Below are positions 1 to 12,078 of a stretch of DNA of 64,000 nucleotides, piece after piece. The DNA is taken from positions 14,460,001 to 14,524,000 of the forward strand of contig NW_024466218.1 in assembly GCF_017591425.1 (NCBI RefSeq), given 5' to 3'. A program made the position numbers and the translations under genes. The stretch is from Ochotona curzoniae. Its lineage: Eukaryota > Chordata > Mammalia > Lagomorpha > Ochotonidae. The notes beneath the pieces are model-generated. The model made no database searches and was not told the DNA's origin. It saw only the letters and a program-made list of their open reading frames with translations. Numbering within the stretch: position 1 is the stretch's first letter; the number at the start of each line of letters is the position of its first letter.

Positions 1-460
1 GACTTAATTATTCCTTATTCAAAATGCTCTTAAGTGCCTCAAATTCATCTGATCAGCATTCAGGTTATCATTTCCCATTTCGGGAAAGAAGGGTGCTATG
101 CCCCAACATTTGTGCACTCATATAATGCACAAAGGATGCTTAATTGGTGTAATAAATGCAATCAGGTACGTCTGTAATGAAGAAACAGTTTGCTCCTGTT
201 TGAGAGCCAAAGAGCGCAATGGCCAGATGGGTTAATTAATCAGTGTTAACTCTCATTTGATGAACACTTTGAGCTTCTCTGATATAATGAGACTATGCAA
301 ATGCCATACATTGCCGCTTTTATGTCTCGGTAGTATATCCCTGGGGACTTATTTGCTGAGTGAGACCTCCCTGTTGAACAAAGTTTTCATTTTTACAACT
401 GACCCTTACTTTCTCTAGGTGTATTTCTCGTTTTTCTTATCTCCCAATCGGACAGTACCA
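1..460. promoter_or_regulatory. Candidate conserved non-coding element (enhancer-like)
   Basis: No repeat family or open frame is recognisable here. The block holds clustered transcription-factor words: an E-box CAGATG at 224-229, a homeodomain-type TTAATTAAT at 232-240 and a perfect octamer ATGCAAAT at 295-302. This composition, without any SINE, is typical of developmental enhancers in gene deserts. Conservation is inferred from composition only; no alignment was possible. Confidence 0.4.
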
Positions 461-2249
461 CAATTGAAGAAATTAAATATTAGTTTCCAAATCTTTCAAG
501 ATTTGGTTCTAACTGACCAATTCACTACTTTATTTTTTGAAACAAATCCATGTTGCTGTCACTCTGGCTCAAGTCTTTAATTGTTTGTACTGTGAGTAGA
601 GAGACTACCCATTTCCACAACATGCCACTGTTCAAATTCCATCCATTAGTGATTTTTTAATCATGTGTTATGTTTTATCTATAAAGGCCAATTGGATTAT
701 CTGTAGTAACTTGTAGTAGCAAAAATGTAAAATGTTTGAGTTTCTTTTCTATATCTAGTGTAACATATTTCTTATTATATCAGATCTAGTTGGAAAAAGG
801 ATTAAGTGGTAAGTAGGATTTAAACGATTAAAAGAATTAACTCTGGCTCCAAGAAACATTAATAGTGACCTCATGACTTGTGTAACTTTGCCCACTGATA
901 GCCTTGTGGCACTTGGTGGCAGAAGAAAACAAAGGTCTGTGGCCAGCACTGCCCTTGGTCCGAGCTTTCCACAATAGTACTGACTGTGCTATAATAGCCA
1001 ACAAGCTTGCCAAGACATAACAAGAGTCTGAAGCTTCTAACTCACAGACACTCTGCTTAAGCTATTATATGCTTGGGTGGCTGCTAGAGCAACAGATAGC
1101 TACATAATTAATGCAGACTCTGTCACCCTCCCTCACTTCCCGTTAATGTCTATGTGGACCAGTAATGAGGCACTTCTGACAATAATCGCAATGCATTGAG
1201 AAACCGTCTTGGTATAAGAAGAAAGCAGACATATTGGAGCACAGTCATGGTGCTAGCAAGCTGAGTTCCTTTTCTTGGTATAGACTTCAGGCCATAGCTG
1301 TGCCGGAGGCAGAGGCTCTGGGTCAGAACAATCAGTAGTTATGAGACTGCAGACCGTCTTCCAGTATCGAGCAGCAGCTCATGTATTATCGCATGGAAAG
1401 TGAAATTTATTTTTTGTAGCAACAATATCCTTCCTTGTCCTGTTTTTGTTTTTCTGTAAAAATATTGAAATGAATTTTTTTGAATACTTACATACTTCAC
1501 TAGTTATTTTCGGTAATATATGGTGAGCGTGTGCTTATCAAAAAAGAAAGATTTTTTTGTGTAGCATCATTTTAAGATTTAAACAGATACTCATGTTGAT
1601 ATTTGCTATCTATAAATATGTAGAATCCCACCTTGTATGCCATGATCTGTTACGCTCATCACTCTGTTTGAATGGATCTGCCCATCAGCAGAACCATTGA
1701 TCAGCTTACCGAGAGTCCTCTTCCCGGCGATCATTGCACCAGCTGCCACAGGTAGTATTCAAACGTACAAAACAAGATTTTTGACCCGGTATTTTATCTT
1801 GTTTCAATCACAGATGCAGATTTTTTTTTCAGTGAAAAGATGCAGAATTATGCATATGACAAAATACAATTCCAACCCAAAACTATAATAAAACCTAGAA
1901 GGAAAGATCAAGATCTGAAGATAGAATTGACACTGAAGAGGGCCAAGAACATACAGTTTATCTAGGTAGAACCCAGAGGAAGGGAATTCTACATGAGAGG
2001 ATTTGCCAGATATTCAGGAAGGCGAAAATATTCCACTCTTACAAAACACAGTCTTTAAGAATTTTCTTACAAGTGGCGATGTGTTAATAACCCCCTCTAT
2101 TGGCAGGGAAATTGGGTGTTAAAGATGGGAAGATACAACAAGTAGTTTTTGTTAAAGACTATAAAACTTATGGTGTGGATTTTTTAGAGAAGACAATCAT
2201 GGAAACATAAAATATCATGCTCTTAAAAAATAGTGGATTAAAAAAATAG
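461..2249. other. AT-rich intergenic sequence, no supported feature
   Basis: Mixed AT-rich sequence with only short frames (64 codons or fewer). I recognise no repeat family. The part around 850-1370 is less AT-rich and could be old unique sequence. Confidence 0.5.
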
Positions 2250-2557
2250 TGGATAGTGGCGTAGTGATAAAAGCTGCTACCTGCAGTGCCAGCACCCCTT
2301 ACAGGTTCTGAGTCAAGTCCCACCTTCTCCATTTCTTAACCAGTTCCTTGTTGGTGACCTTGGAGGTTCAGTGGAGGGTATTCCATAGGAGATTTAGGAG
2401 ATGTATATCAATCTCCTGGTTCCTGACTGCTGACTTCTACCTGGCTCTGCCCTAACTGTTGGAGCCTTCTGAAGAGTGATCCAGTTGATGACAGATCTCT
2501 CTCATCTCTTCTGCTCTCACTTTGTAGCTCTCTCAGTCAAACAAGCCTGAGAAAAAA
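2250..2557 (+). mobile_element. CSINE (older, divergent copy)
   Basis: Diverged lagomorph C-repeat on the plus strand. Visible parts are an A-box-like head (GTGGCGTAGTGATAAAAGC), a B-box-like GGTTCTGAGTCAAGTCC, the CTCCATTTCTTAACCAG region, CTGGTTCCTGACTGC, and a pyrimidine-rich tail region CTCTCATCTCTTCTGCTC. Divergence from the young copies suggests an old insertion. Confidence 0.7.
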
Positions 2558-3114
2558 ATATGCAAGGATAATTGTTAAATCAGATAATGCAAACTCTAAT
2601 CCTAATGGCAATTCATATTAAATAAGTGCCAATGAAAATCATGATAGAATCTAATAAGGTGACAATTTTGCATCTTTAACTTGCATCTTGAATGTTGGCT
2701 AATATTTGAATTTATAGAGAGAATGGAGTACATATCATACGGAGGTAACACACACAAAAATACTATAAAGTTATTATTTATTATCACATATGTGTAGGAT
2801 AGTGAAGAACTGAATTCAATTATTTACATTCTGTATTAGGAAATAGAATAATGAAGTCTAATAAGTGATGAAAGTTGTTTGCAATTCAGTAACAGAGAGC
2901 AATAGCCTTTTTTGGTTTTAGATACTCATGAGGCATTGGCAAAAAATTGTCATGTATCCATAATTATGCAAATCCACTGAAACATATGTCTAACCAAATA
3001 CACAATTCAATACGTATGTATATGCGTGACTAATATGATAATGATAAATTTGCCAACATATATTTAAATTAGATAACATTGTATATTTTCTCAAAATATA
3101 TGGGTTTTTTTGTT

Positions 3115-3405
3115 TTTTTAATATTCACTTACTTTTATTGGAGAGACAGATCTACAGAGAGGAGATACAATAGAAAGATCTCCTGTTAGCTGGTTCACTC
3201 TGCAAGTTATCACCCGGGCTTAAGCTAAGCCTATTCAAAGCCAGGAGCTTCTTCCAGATCTCCTACACAGGTTCAGGGCCATCCTCTCTGCTTTCCCAGA
3301 CCACAAGCAGGGAACTGTAAGGAAAGTGGAGCAGTCGTGACATAAACTGGTGCCCATATGGGATCCTGGTGCTTGCAGTGGATTTAGCTATTAGTCATTG
3401 CTTTG
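3115..3405 (-). mobile_element. CSINE (older copy, antisense)
   Basis: Begins with the reversed tail (TTTTATTGGAGAGACAGATCTACAGAGAGGAG), then the reversed body with CTTCCAGATCTCC, CTGCTTTCCCAGACCACAAGCAGGGA and CCCATATGGGATCCTGGTGC, and ends near the reversed A box. Several substitutions and small deletions relative to the young copies. Confidence 0.85.
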
Positions 3406-6400
3406 AACACAAAATTAAATTAAAAACATAGTTTTAATCATAGTTTTAATCTCATTCTGGGAGATGCACAATTTAAAACATATTTGTAATTTACATTGCC
3501 TCTTCATAGATTTTAAGTACAAATTGCATTTGATTTTTTTTTTATTTAATGATTAATGCTAAACAAAACTTGAAAAAAGTTCGTGGAAATGCATTTTGTG
3601 AGCAAAAACTGCATTGTTTTCAGTTGTTTGGCACCAAAACACATATTTCATTTAATTTCATTTTTTATAAACTCCACTGTTTTCTAAATGTCCATTTTTT
3701 AATATAATTTCAACTTTCTAAGTCCACTACTATAATCACTATCATTGATAATCCTAGGCCTTCCTACTCTATTTTTCCCAAAGGGATTGGCTATCTTTTC
3801 TTTGTGAAATATCATTTTCATTAGGGCATATTTGTAAGACTGGGAAATAAAGAGATGGCTAAATATTTAGTTGTAAGTGGTACATTTTGAATCCAATAAA
3901 GCTTTTTGCTGGTGTCTTACACTTTGGTCTTTCATCAGTTACAGCACAGTAACTTAACAAAAAGGACTAAGTACTGAAAATAAGATTTGATTATATAGAA
4001 GAGATAGGATAGACGTGACATCATAAATACACTCAAATTCACCCAGATTTTTTGATTGTATTCAAATAAAAAAAAACATGAACTGGTTTCCCAATTTCTC
4101 CTTCCACTTTAATCATACATTGGTCTACCTCCATAGTTTATTTCTGTAATATAAACATAGTTTTACATTTTAGGAAATGGAGGATGATGGTGGATATGCT
4201 GGTAATAGTAAAAATGTATTGATTTGCATATCAAGCTAAATGTTTTAAGCTGGATTTGCACTTCAATTACATTTTCACAAGCCTTTCTTTCCAAGGTATG
4301 TGGTGAGAAAAGCATTAATTCAGCAAGCCAGTGTTGCTCAAAGTTCAGATATTTCAAACAGCAATCTTTCCTAGGGGTGATCATTGTTGGCCTTCTTGGG
4401 AGATAATCTCTGAGCCTGAAGAATGTAAGATTACATGTGAGGCCTTTGTTTGACTCTATAGATTTATTAAGACTGTGTGATATGGGGAAAATGGCTGTTT
4501 TTCCTCCAGAAAGAAAGGAACTTGAATCTGAGCAGCCAATGTGAAAAAAAAAAAATTGGAAGATGCAGCACTGTCAGATGGGACCTACATGCCAACTCCT
4601 TAATCCCTACGCACTAAGATGTGGGCTTGCTTCCCTAGTTAGTAATACTGGATACATACTGTGGCAGGTGTGTTAGAAGATGAGGAACATACTTGGAGGT
4701 TAAGATGTGCCTGGTTCTTCTGTGTTTGGCCTATTTGCATTTTCTTTAGTTGATTTCCATTGGTATTCACGCACTGTAATGAAACATAACCAGAAATATA
4801 AAAGCCTTTTTAGGGTTCTCTGAGTCCTAGAGAAGCATCAAGAGTAAATATCATTTGGGGCATTCCAAACATTACTCTTTTCCACTTCTCGACAAACATA
4901 TTTTTGATTCGACTTCTATTTCTTTTTTTCTACTGTGAACACTAATGCTTGTTTTTAATACTAGAGAATTTAAGGAGTTCAGAGAATCATTATTTGTATT
5001 ATTTATTATTGTTTCATATACTATTGATTTCCTAGTTAATTAACTAACTGTTCAATCAATGGTTTTTCATTAATGATAAGCCAAGTAACTGATAGAATTA
5101 TGAGGTAACTATGAACATCTATTACTAATTTTTCTAATCATGTGTAGTATCATATAAGAATTGTTCAGAAATACTCTAGATTTCTATTACTATAATGACT
5201 AACTATTGATGCAGTCAATTTGGGATAGCTTCTATGCATGCATTGAATATAATAAACATAAGAACATTTATAGAATAAACATGTAAGGTGAAATTCTGCT
5301 GTAGGATTTTAAGAGATCCTTCATTAAATGTTTATGAAGACTCTAAGAAGGGTAGACTGGTGGTGAAATTTCTGCATTTGAATTAGATTATTTAGGGTAA
5401 AAAGATTGTCTCATATATCTTACATATCTTGATGTTGATCTCAATCACTAGCTTTATCTTAGTGTGTTGAAATACAATCTAGTAGATATTTTATATGGTG
5501 TAGCAAATTTTTAGTGCTGCGTTAGAGGAAAATCTAGAATACAAGGGTATGCAAATTGTAGCAAGTTGGAATTTAAAGAGTGCATATTTTGTATGAACTT
5601 TCAATGGCCAATTGTATTTTTGAATATGCAAGCAAAAGTTCTTTAAAGTATTGTTAAAAAGAAAGCTTACAATTTGCTGTACAAGCGTGTACAGATCATA
5701 AACTTCAACTTGACACAGCCATATAGAAAGAACATAACACTACATATTGTCAGGTTATCATAGCTCATAAAAGTGACAGTGAAGTTGAGGACATTCAACT
5801 ATTTTATGCTAAAAAAAATGTAGATCTTTTCCTCATTGTCAGGTTTCAGATTCCTCAGAAATTTAATAAACTAATTGCTGTGAAAAATGATTAGGGAATT
5901 TCCCTCCTGGAAAATTAAGGAAGAACATTGGAGAGCCTAGTAGAAAAGGGAAGGGGAGTCCAGTAACATTTATTTGGAGACAGATATGAAGCATTGCTTT
6001 TCCGCTCTGATTTCTGGAGTGCCTGTCCCACCACCATCATCTCCTTGGTTTTCCATTGTGTGAGCTCCGTGATTTCCTGGTGCTGTACTTTCTTTTGGTC
6101 CATGTGTATGATATTCTGCTTTGCCATGCTATGCATTTTACAAAAAAAAAAAAGATACATGAAAAGGGAAGTCTTGCTGACTTACATATCTAAAACACCT
6201 AAACATCTTTATTTTATCTTCACTACAAACAGATGGATTAGGTAAAGAATAAATTTAAGATGGTGTTTTAAAAAGTAAATAAATAAATGTAGTGTCACGT
6301 AATTCCTTGGCTCCCTCATGGATCTCCTGCTCAGCTGATAATTTCTCCTATACTGTTCTTCTAATGGGTGTGTTTATTATATGCATTTTTCTTCTTCGTC

Positions 6401-6905
6401 TCAGTCTTATGGTTTTCGTTTCTGAGGCATACTTTCAAATTTATATTAAACTTTAATACCATTATTCATTTCTCCTATTATAGTTATCACTCTTTGAAAG
6501 TCACATTTATTCTAATGATAGCGCTTTATATTATTCCTTTATTTAAGAGATTGTTCATTCTTTGTTTATCTGTACATCCATCTTTTTTTTTCCTGTTTGT
6601 GGTAGTTAACTTATACAGTACATGAACCTGAACATATATGCGTGACACTGATGCTTTATTATTATTTACTGCTTCTGTGTGTATTCCCAGAACAGTGATT
6701 TTTGTGTTTTTACTTGTTGAGCACTGTACATAGTGGAACATTGAGCCTGTGATTAAAAACTAAACTGAAAATACATTACTGAGAAAAAAAAAAGGAGGAG
6801 GCAGGTGAAAGTGGAGTAAAGTATTATTATATTCTCACATCTGTATTTGTGAAATAACTTGTATGTATGCCAACTTGAATTTAAAAAAATATCTCAAGTG
6901 CAACA
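3406..6905. other. Long AT-rich stretch without recognised features
   Basis: About 3.5 kb of strongly AT-rich sequence with short A/T homopolymers. Open frames are 85 codons or fewer and unconvincing. No SINE is present, which is unusual for this window, but I see no obvious cluster of binding-site words either. It may contain very old, unrecognisable repeats. Confidence 0.5.
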
Positions 6906-6954
6906 GAAGGGGCTTGCAGGGCCCGGCGCGGTGGCGCAATGGAAGGGGCTTGCA
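6906..6954 (+). mobile_element. 23-bp CSINE head fragment with perfect 13-bp TSD
   Basis: The first 23 bases of the young CSINE head (starts GGGCCCGGCGCGG, ends GGCGCAATG) lie at 6919-6941. They are flanked by identical 13-base copies of GAAGGGGCTTGCA at 6906-6918 and 6942-6954. The insert stops inside the A box and has no tail. Insert plus duplication indicates a bona fide insertion event, not degradation of a full element. Confidence 0.85.
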
Positions 6955-7112
6955 ATGTCCAGAGAGTGGAGAAAAATATACTCACGGTAACGGGGTAAAC
7001 ATGACTTGCCTGGGTGAATAAATGCATACCCAGTCAATCACGTACTATAAAATCCCTGTTTTGTTCCCTTTCAATATTACTAAATAATTCAGTTTTTAAA
7101 AACTGATCTACA

Positions 7113-7450
7113 GGGGGCAAGCACGATAGCGTAGCAGCTAAAGTCCTCCCCTTGAATGTGCTGGGATCCCATATGGGCGCAGGTTCTAATCCCGGTGGGC
7201 CCGCTTCCCATCCAGCTCCCTGCTTGTGGCCTGGGAAAGCAGTTGAGAATGACCCAAAGCCTTGGGACCTTGCACCTGCGTGGGAGACCCAGAAAAAGCT
7301 CCTGGCTCCTGGCATTGGATTGGCTTAGCTCTGGTTTTTTCTGGCCACTTAGGGAGTGAACTAGTGGATAGAAGATCTTCCCCTGTGTCTCTTCTCTGTA
7401 AATATGACTTTCCAATAAAAAAATAATAATAAGATAAATCTTTAAAAAAT
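7113..7450 (+). mobile_element. CSINE, full-length
   Basis: Full-length plus-strand copy. The A box lies around AGCGTAGCAGCTAAAGTCC and the B box GGTTCTAATCCCGG at 7182-7195. It also has CCATCCAGCTCCCTGCTTG, GGGACCTTGCACCTGCGTGGG, and the tail CTCTGTAAATATGACTTTCC followed by an AATAAAAAAATAATAATAAG-like A-rich end. tRNA-derived and Pol III-transcribed in origin; mobilised by L1 machinery (family knowledge). Confidence 0.95.
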
Positions 7451-7578
7451 TATCAAGGGAAATTTCAAATATGTTCTATGTATTATACCATTTTATGGCA
7501 CAGACCTGCTCTGTATCCCTTGTGCTATTTTCTATTAAAATGATAAAATAGCTCTAATTCTTCTGGGGAAAGTAGGAA

Positions 7579-7602
7579 TACACACACACACACTCTCTCT
7601 CT

Positions 7603-7645
<43 letters not shown>
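7579..7645. repeat. Compound (CA)n-(CT)n-(CA)n microsatellite
   Basis: An uninterrupted run of CA dinucleotides, a short CT block, then about 16 further CA units. Likely polymorphic; capable of Z-DNA formation. Confidence 0.97.
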
Positions 7646-7647
<2 letters not shown>

Positions 7648-7659
7648 TCCTTTTTCCTA

Positions 7660-8345
7660 GGCAGGTTTTTTTTTTTCTTCCCTGTCTGTTTGTTCTGCTG
7701 TATTTATTAGTGTTGGCTTCTCCCTAATTATCATTTTCTGTCTGCTTGCATTTATGAGTGATTGCTAAGAAAGATACTTACTGGAAACTCGGAATGTCTG
7801 AGTGGGACTTTGAATTGCAGTGTTCATGGCGGATAATGTGGTTTAGCTGTTTCACTGAGGAATTATCCATGTCAGCACATTTACAGCTTCTCTGAGGGGC
7901 AGATTGTGTTATCCAGAGAATGCTCTCGATGTTTTCTGTCTGAGGGGCATCATGTTGGCTAAAAGCCTGTTGTTTAGGATGGAGATGCTGTTAAAGCTGT
8001 CGTCTGAGTGTGGACTAGTCTCCCACAGCAATGTGCCATATTGTCTCTGTTTCCCCTAAAGAGAAAGTTCCAGTCTTCTGCTGTGGGCAGATGTGGTGGT
8101 CACTTGCATCTGCCAGGTAGAAGGAATCTATGTCAGTGCTTTTCCATGGGAATTTACTGACATGTTGGAGACGGAGAATTCATTCTCTCCTGTATCAAAC
8201 CCAATTGTCACATGTTACAGAAAACAGGTCATCTTTTGGCCCCACCAGTGAGATTCCAGAAGCATTCTCAAATTATCGGGATATCCAAAAAGGCACTACA
8301 TTTTTATTACAGATGCATTTAGCGATCAAACTGCCTAAGAAAGGA
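7660..8345. promoter_or_regulatory. Candidate conserved non-coding block
   Basis: About 0.7 kb free of repeats with balanced composition. It contains homeodomain-like CTAATTATCA near 7725 and an AATTATCCATG word near 7860. A weak 75-codon frame at 8130-8357 has no recognisable domain. Called only by its contrast with the neighbouring repeat-filled sequence. Confidence 0.3.
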
Positions 8346-8739
8346 AGTGACTTCTAAACACAAATTCTCCTCCTTTTTGTACTTTGAGCATTTTAAACAA
8401 TAAAAACCATCATTTTTAGACCTACATCCGGTTTTTAAGATCATGAATATTTTTATCAGCATAACACAGTTCTTGAGATGTTTAGGATTTCTTCAGTGTA
8501 AACTAAGCACTTTTTAAATTTACACATTCCTTATAATATGTTCAGGTCCTATAAATGATTTACTAGATATTGGCCTTTTTGCTTATAAAAGCTGTTGTTG
8601 TCTGCCTCTCTTTTTCCTTTGTGGGTTTGTACCTTTTAAAAACCCCTCTCCATCACTACAGTGGAATCTTGGTGCTAGGTAAGTAGATGAATGAGCAAGA
8701 TTGGTCCACTGTCTACAACTGCTTTAATGAAGTTCTTCT

Positions 8740-8870
8740 GTGCGTGTTTGCGCTTATCATCATGGCCATCTGAGCAAGGAGCTCATATTATCTCCATGGT
8801 ATAGCATGGGAACTGAGCCTGAAAGAGCTGACACTAAAAGTGTAAGTGACTCAGTGGGGTATTTTGAAGC
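8740..8870 (-). mobile_element. MIR-like fossil SINE, antisense
   Basis: The order TATCTCCATGGTATAGCATGG, AACTGAGCCTGAAAGAG, GTAAGTGACT follows the reversed MIR core (CCCATTTTACAGATGAGGAAACTGAGG...AAGTGACTTGCC). High divergence, as expected for an ancient mammalian MIR. Confidence 0.5.
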
Positions 8871-9221
8871 AATGTTATGACATTCTGATGCCTGCCATCA
8901 GAGGTAAGGGGAGACAGATGTTTGCTGACGGTGCTGGTGTAAGGATAATGATGGAGAGGAGAGATGGGAAGGAAGAAGCTGTGATAACCATAGTGTGGAC
9001 TGCCACCTTCTAATGTTACCCAGCCTCAAAGAGCCAGGGGCTTACTATGCCCTTTGTCTAAAAGATAGAACCTCACCTCACCTAGAAAGTTGAATGTGGT
9101 TAAGAGGACAGCTTCTTTTTTCATATATATATATATGAGTTATTCTCATGACACTGCTTCACTCAATGTGCATTCACACATTGGAGTTCTCAGGGAAATG
9201 TACTATTGTGACAAAATGACT

Positions 9222-9465
9222 TAAGCCATCACATATGCCAGCATCCCATGAGAATAAATTCAGCTCTTGGCTGCTCCACTTCCAAGCCACCTGCCTGCTA
9301 ATGCGCTCAGCAAGGCAGCAGAAGTGCTTGGGGCCTTGCCTCCAATGTGGAGCTGTCTGGATGATGACGGCTTGGTCCTGACTCAACCTCAACAGTTGCA
9401 GCTATTTGAGGACTGAATCAGTGGATGGGAGAGCTCTATATGTCTCTCAGTCTCACCTTCTCTTT
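9222..9465 (+). mobile_element. CSINE (old, partial) facing the next copy
   Basis: Plus-strand body: GGCTGCTCCACTTCCAAGCC, CAAGGCAGCAGAAGTGCTTGGGGCC, and a tail-proximal GACTGAATCAGTGGATGGGAGAGC followed by TCTCTCAGTCTC. The A-rich tail is missing because the sequence runs straight into an inverted SINE piece. Confidence 0.75.
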
Positions 9466-9606
9466 GGGACATCTTCTGCTGCTTTCCCAGGCCACAATCA
9501 AGGATCTGGATGAGAAGTAAAGCAGGCAGGACACAGGCCTGTGCCCAATTGCGATCCTGGTGCATGTAAAGTGAAGATTTAACTGCTAGACTACTGCACC
9601 AGGCTC
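9466..9606 (-). mobile_element. CSINE 5' half, antisense, abutting the previous copy
   Basis: The reversed 5' half of a CSINE: CATCTTCTGCTGCTTTCCCAGGCCACAATCAAGG, CCTGTGCCCAATTGCGATCCTGGTG, then the reversed A box AACTGCTAGACTACTGCACC. No reversed tail is present, so the 3' half of this copy was lost at the junction at about 9465. Confidence 0.75.
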
Positions 9607-10724
9607 AGGCATTGAACTTTGGATACACCATTCTTCCGAGTTGCTTCTTACTCTTTCTGATGTGGTATATCATTACATATAGGGAATTATAAATTCAAAA
9701 GTTTTAAATGCAAATTAAAACTGTATTTATTAGTTCCATAGCTAAGTCACATACTTTATGTGAAGTTTGTCCCTTTCTTGTGAAATATTAGAAATAATAT
9801 CTTGTATATTTTTGTTTATTTTGAAGTTCTCCTGATGACAACATAGAATATGAATACCATTGTGCTACTTGTGCAATGATCATTATGAATAAATGTAATG
9901 CCTAAAAAACGGAAAGAATGAGAAACAACGCTCTATGAAGGAGGATAAACACGTTCCTTCAGCACAACAAAATAAGTCATTCATCTCAAAGCTCTAATTC
10001 CGTATCTTATTTTACATGAGTCTACACACATTTTTAGTCATTCATTATATCAGTGACTATAAGCAGAGAGAATCATATCATGCATTCGGACATTTGCTAG
10101 AATGACTTCAGAATGAGAAGAGTTCTGTCAATTCCTCAGCTCCCCTACAGGAATAAACAAACATCAAAGGGATTATCTCAAAAATTCTGAAAAAGAGACA
10201 TAAGAGCATAGAGTTCTATACCTGGAAGAGGCTTCAAGTCCAAACCCACCATACTCTCATTGTACAGTCTCTGGACACAGAAATGTTCCTGGATGTGCTG
10301 AAGTTCATTTGGATAACCAGTGAACAGAAACCAAACTTGGCTTCTCTTCTGTCTGCCCAGTGCTTTCCTCTGCATAGATACCATGCTTCTGCTTCTTGCA
10401 AGAGGCACTTTCAGTTCTTGAGGATCTGATATCACCGACTCCTCCTTTACTTGACTGGCTCTACACAGGGATGGTCTAGAGTTCATTTAACAACTGTGCA
10501 GAGAAAAGCCACCAAAATGGTGCCTTACTTACTGGAGAGAAGTCATGATGAGAAGTGGAAGAGATGTATAGAAATAGAAATTATTTTCATATTCAAGGTA
10601 GAAGTTTTTTCTTGGGAAGATTATTTCTTAGGCTTTCTGTTGTTTTGTTAAATAAATGTTTCCAGTTGAGTGCTGTTTTCTTCTCATTCCACAAAGGGAG
10701 GATAGCTTTCACGTTATTCTTTAA
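9607..10724. other. AT-rich intergenic sequence, no supported feature
   Basis: A 102-codon minus-strand frame at 10178-10486 and two overlapping plus-strand frames are present. None has a domain, codon-like composition or splice context that I trust. Confidence 0.5.
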
Positions 10725-11045
10725 AAACACTTTATCCATTGATTTATTCAAAGGCAGTGTAATGGAAAGTAAGGAAATGATGACTATACTTTCCAAATGT
10801 CTGCAACACACACTATCGGAGCAGGCCAAATGCAGGATCCTGGTTCCCCATTCACGTCTTCCATGTAGCTAGTGATCGCCCATGTAAGTGGGCCATCTTC
10901 TGCTGCCTTTTCAGATGTGCCACCAAGGAGCTACACTGGAATCAGCTCTCTGAAAGTGAAAGAGAAGCCCTACCTACTGCTCTCCAATGCCAGCTTTCTA
11001 TACTATTGCCCGTGTCACCCCACTGCCAGTTATTTTTTAAAGGTT
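10725..11045 (-). mobile_element. CSINE (old, antisense)
   Basis: Reversed tail start (TGATTTATTCAAAGGCAG), CTTTCCAAATGTCTGCAAC, GGATCCTGGTTCCCC, GGGCCATCTTCTGCTGCCTTTTCAG, ending near CCCCACTGCCAG. Diverged but in collinear order. Confidence 0.7.
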
Positions 11046-11469
11046 AAATTATTTAATAGAAAATAGCTCTTGTTAGAACAATGTGGAGTGAATGTGTCTC
11101 TGATTTTCACTGAACCACACACTGACAACCTTAAATATAACCATGAAATTGGTTCCCTGCCCCCAATTTAATTTTGTAGTCTCCCACGTAAAATTTAGAA
11201 ATGTCAGTAATGGGAAAAATAGATGAACCCTCTTTAGTGCCAAGTATTTTTAGAGAAAGAATGTTACAGTTGGTCCTGGATAAAGATGAAGAATGAGGTT
11301 CCATTGTCACATGGCTGTCTCTTATATGTTTCTCTCTATTATTTTGCTGTTCCTCTTAACTTCCAGAGTTTTTGTGCTTCCTCGGTCCTCATTTAAAAGG
11401 CAAGAGAAGGTTTCTAAACATCATATGGCATTCAGGAATTCTCAGAATGGCCATTTTTGTTCTTTTTCT
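11046..11469. other. Unannotated spacer
   Basis: Moderately AT-rich; a short hydrophobic 94-codon frame from 11293 runs into the next SINE and is not credible as a gene. Confidence 0.5.
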
Positions 11470-11792
11470 TCTTTTATTAGAAAAGCAGAGTTAGAAAGAG
11501 AGAGTCATTCATCTATTCTTCTGCTGGTTCCCTCCACAAAGGCTAACATCGCTGGCTCGCTGGCTCGCTGGGGCTAGGACAGGCCAAAGTTGAGATCCAA
11601 GTGGCTTTATCCAGGTGCCCCTTTGTGGGTGTGGGAGCACAAGTAATTGTGAATATTTTGGCTGCTTTCTCAGCCATTAGCAGGGAGGTAGATAAGAAGT
11701 GGAGACATGAGGACTCGATGGTGACTCAAATGGAATTCTAGCCTTATGGACTACAGCCTTAACCTGCTAGTCCAGCATGCCAGTCACCCAAA
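11470..11792 (-). mobile_element. CSINE (antisense) with internal 8-bp tandem expansion
   Basis: Reversed tail (TTTTATTAGAAAAGCAGAGTTAGAAAGAGAG), body with CTGCTTTCTCAGCCATTAGCAGGGAGG, and reversed 5' end GCTAGTCCAGCATGCC. A GCTGGCTC unit repeats about 2.6 times at 11551-11571, where other copies carry GGAGCTGAGC. Confidence 0.75.
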
Positions 11793-12078
11793 TTATCTTC
11801 CTAGGATTGGTTTCCAGAATTATGGAATTTTATATTTAATGGGACAATTGCTTTCTTCCAGAATTTCCAGGATTCCATCAGATCATGTTGTTATTTGGAA
11901 GCAGTATGTCATGAATGTATGAATTTCAGCAAGAAAAAGGCTATGTTAACTTTTGTTTCTAAACATTCTTTTATCAACATTCCAATTTTGAGGATTGTAT
12001 AGTTATTCACTGCAATCATCACTAATAATGATAGTACTTAGTAATTATGACAATAACACATATATTAAATCAGAAACA

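Noticed and set aside
6919..6941. 7SL RNA 5' fragment instead of SINE head
   Set aside because: 7SL shares GCGCGGTGGCGC, but the leading GGGCCCGG and trailing CAATG fit the CSINE head, whose other copies in this window start the same way.
7579..7645. CRISPR array or other spaced repeat
   Set aside because: A simple CA/CT microsatellite without spacers, in a mammalian genome.
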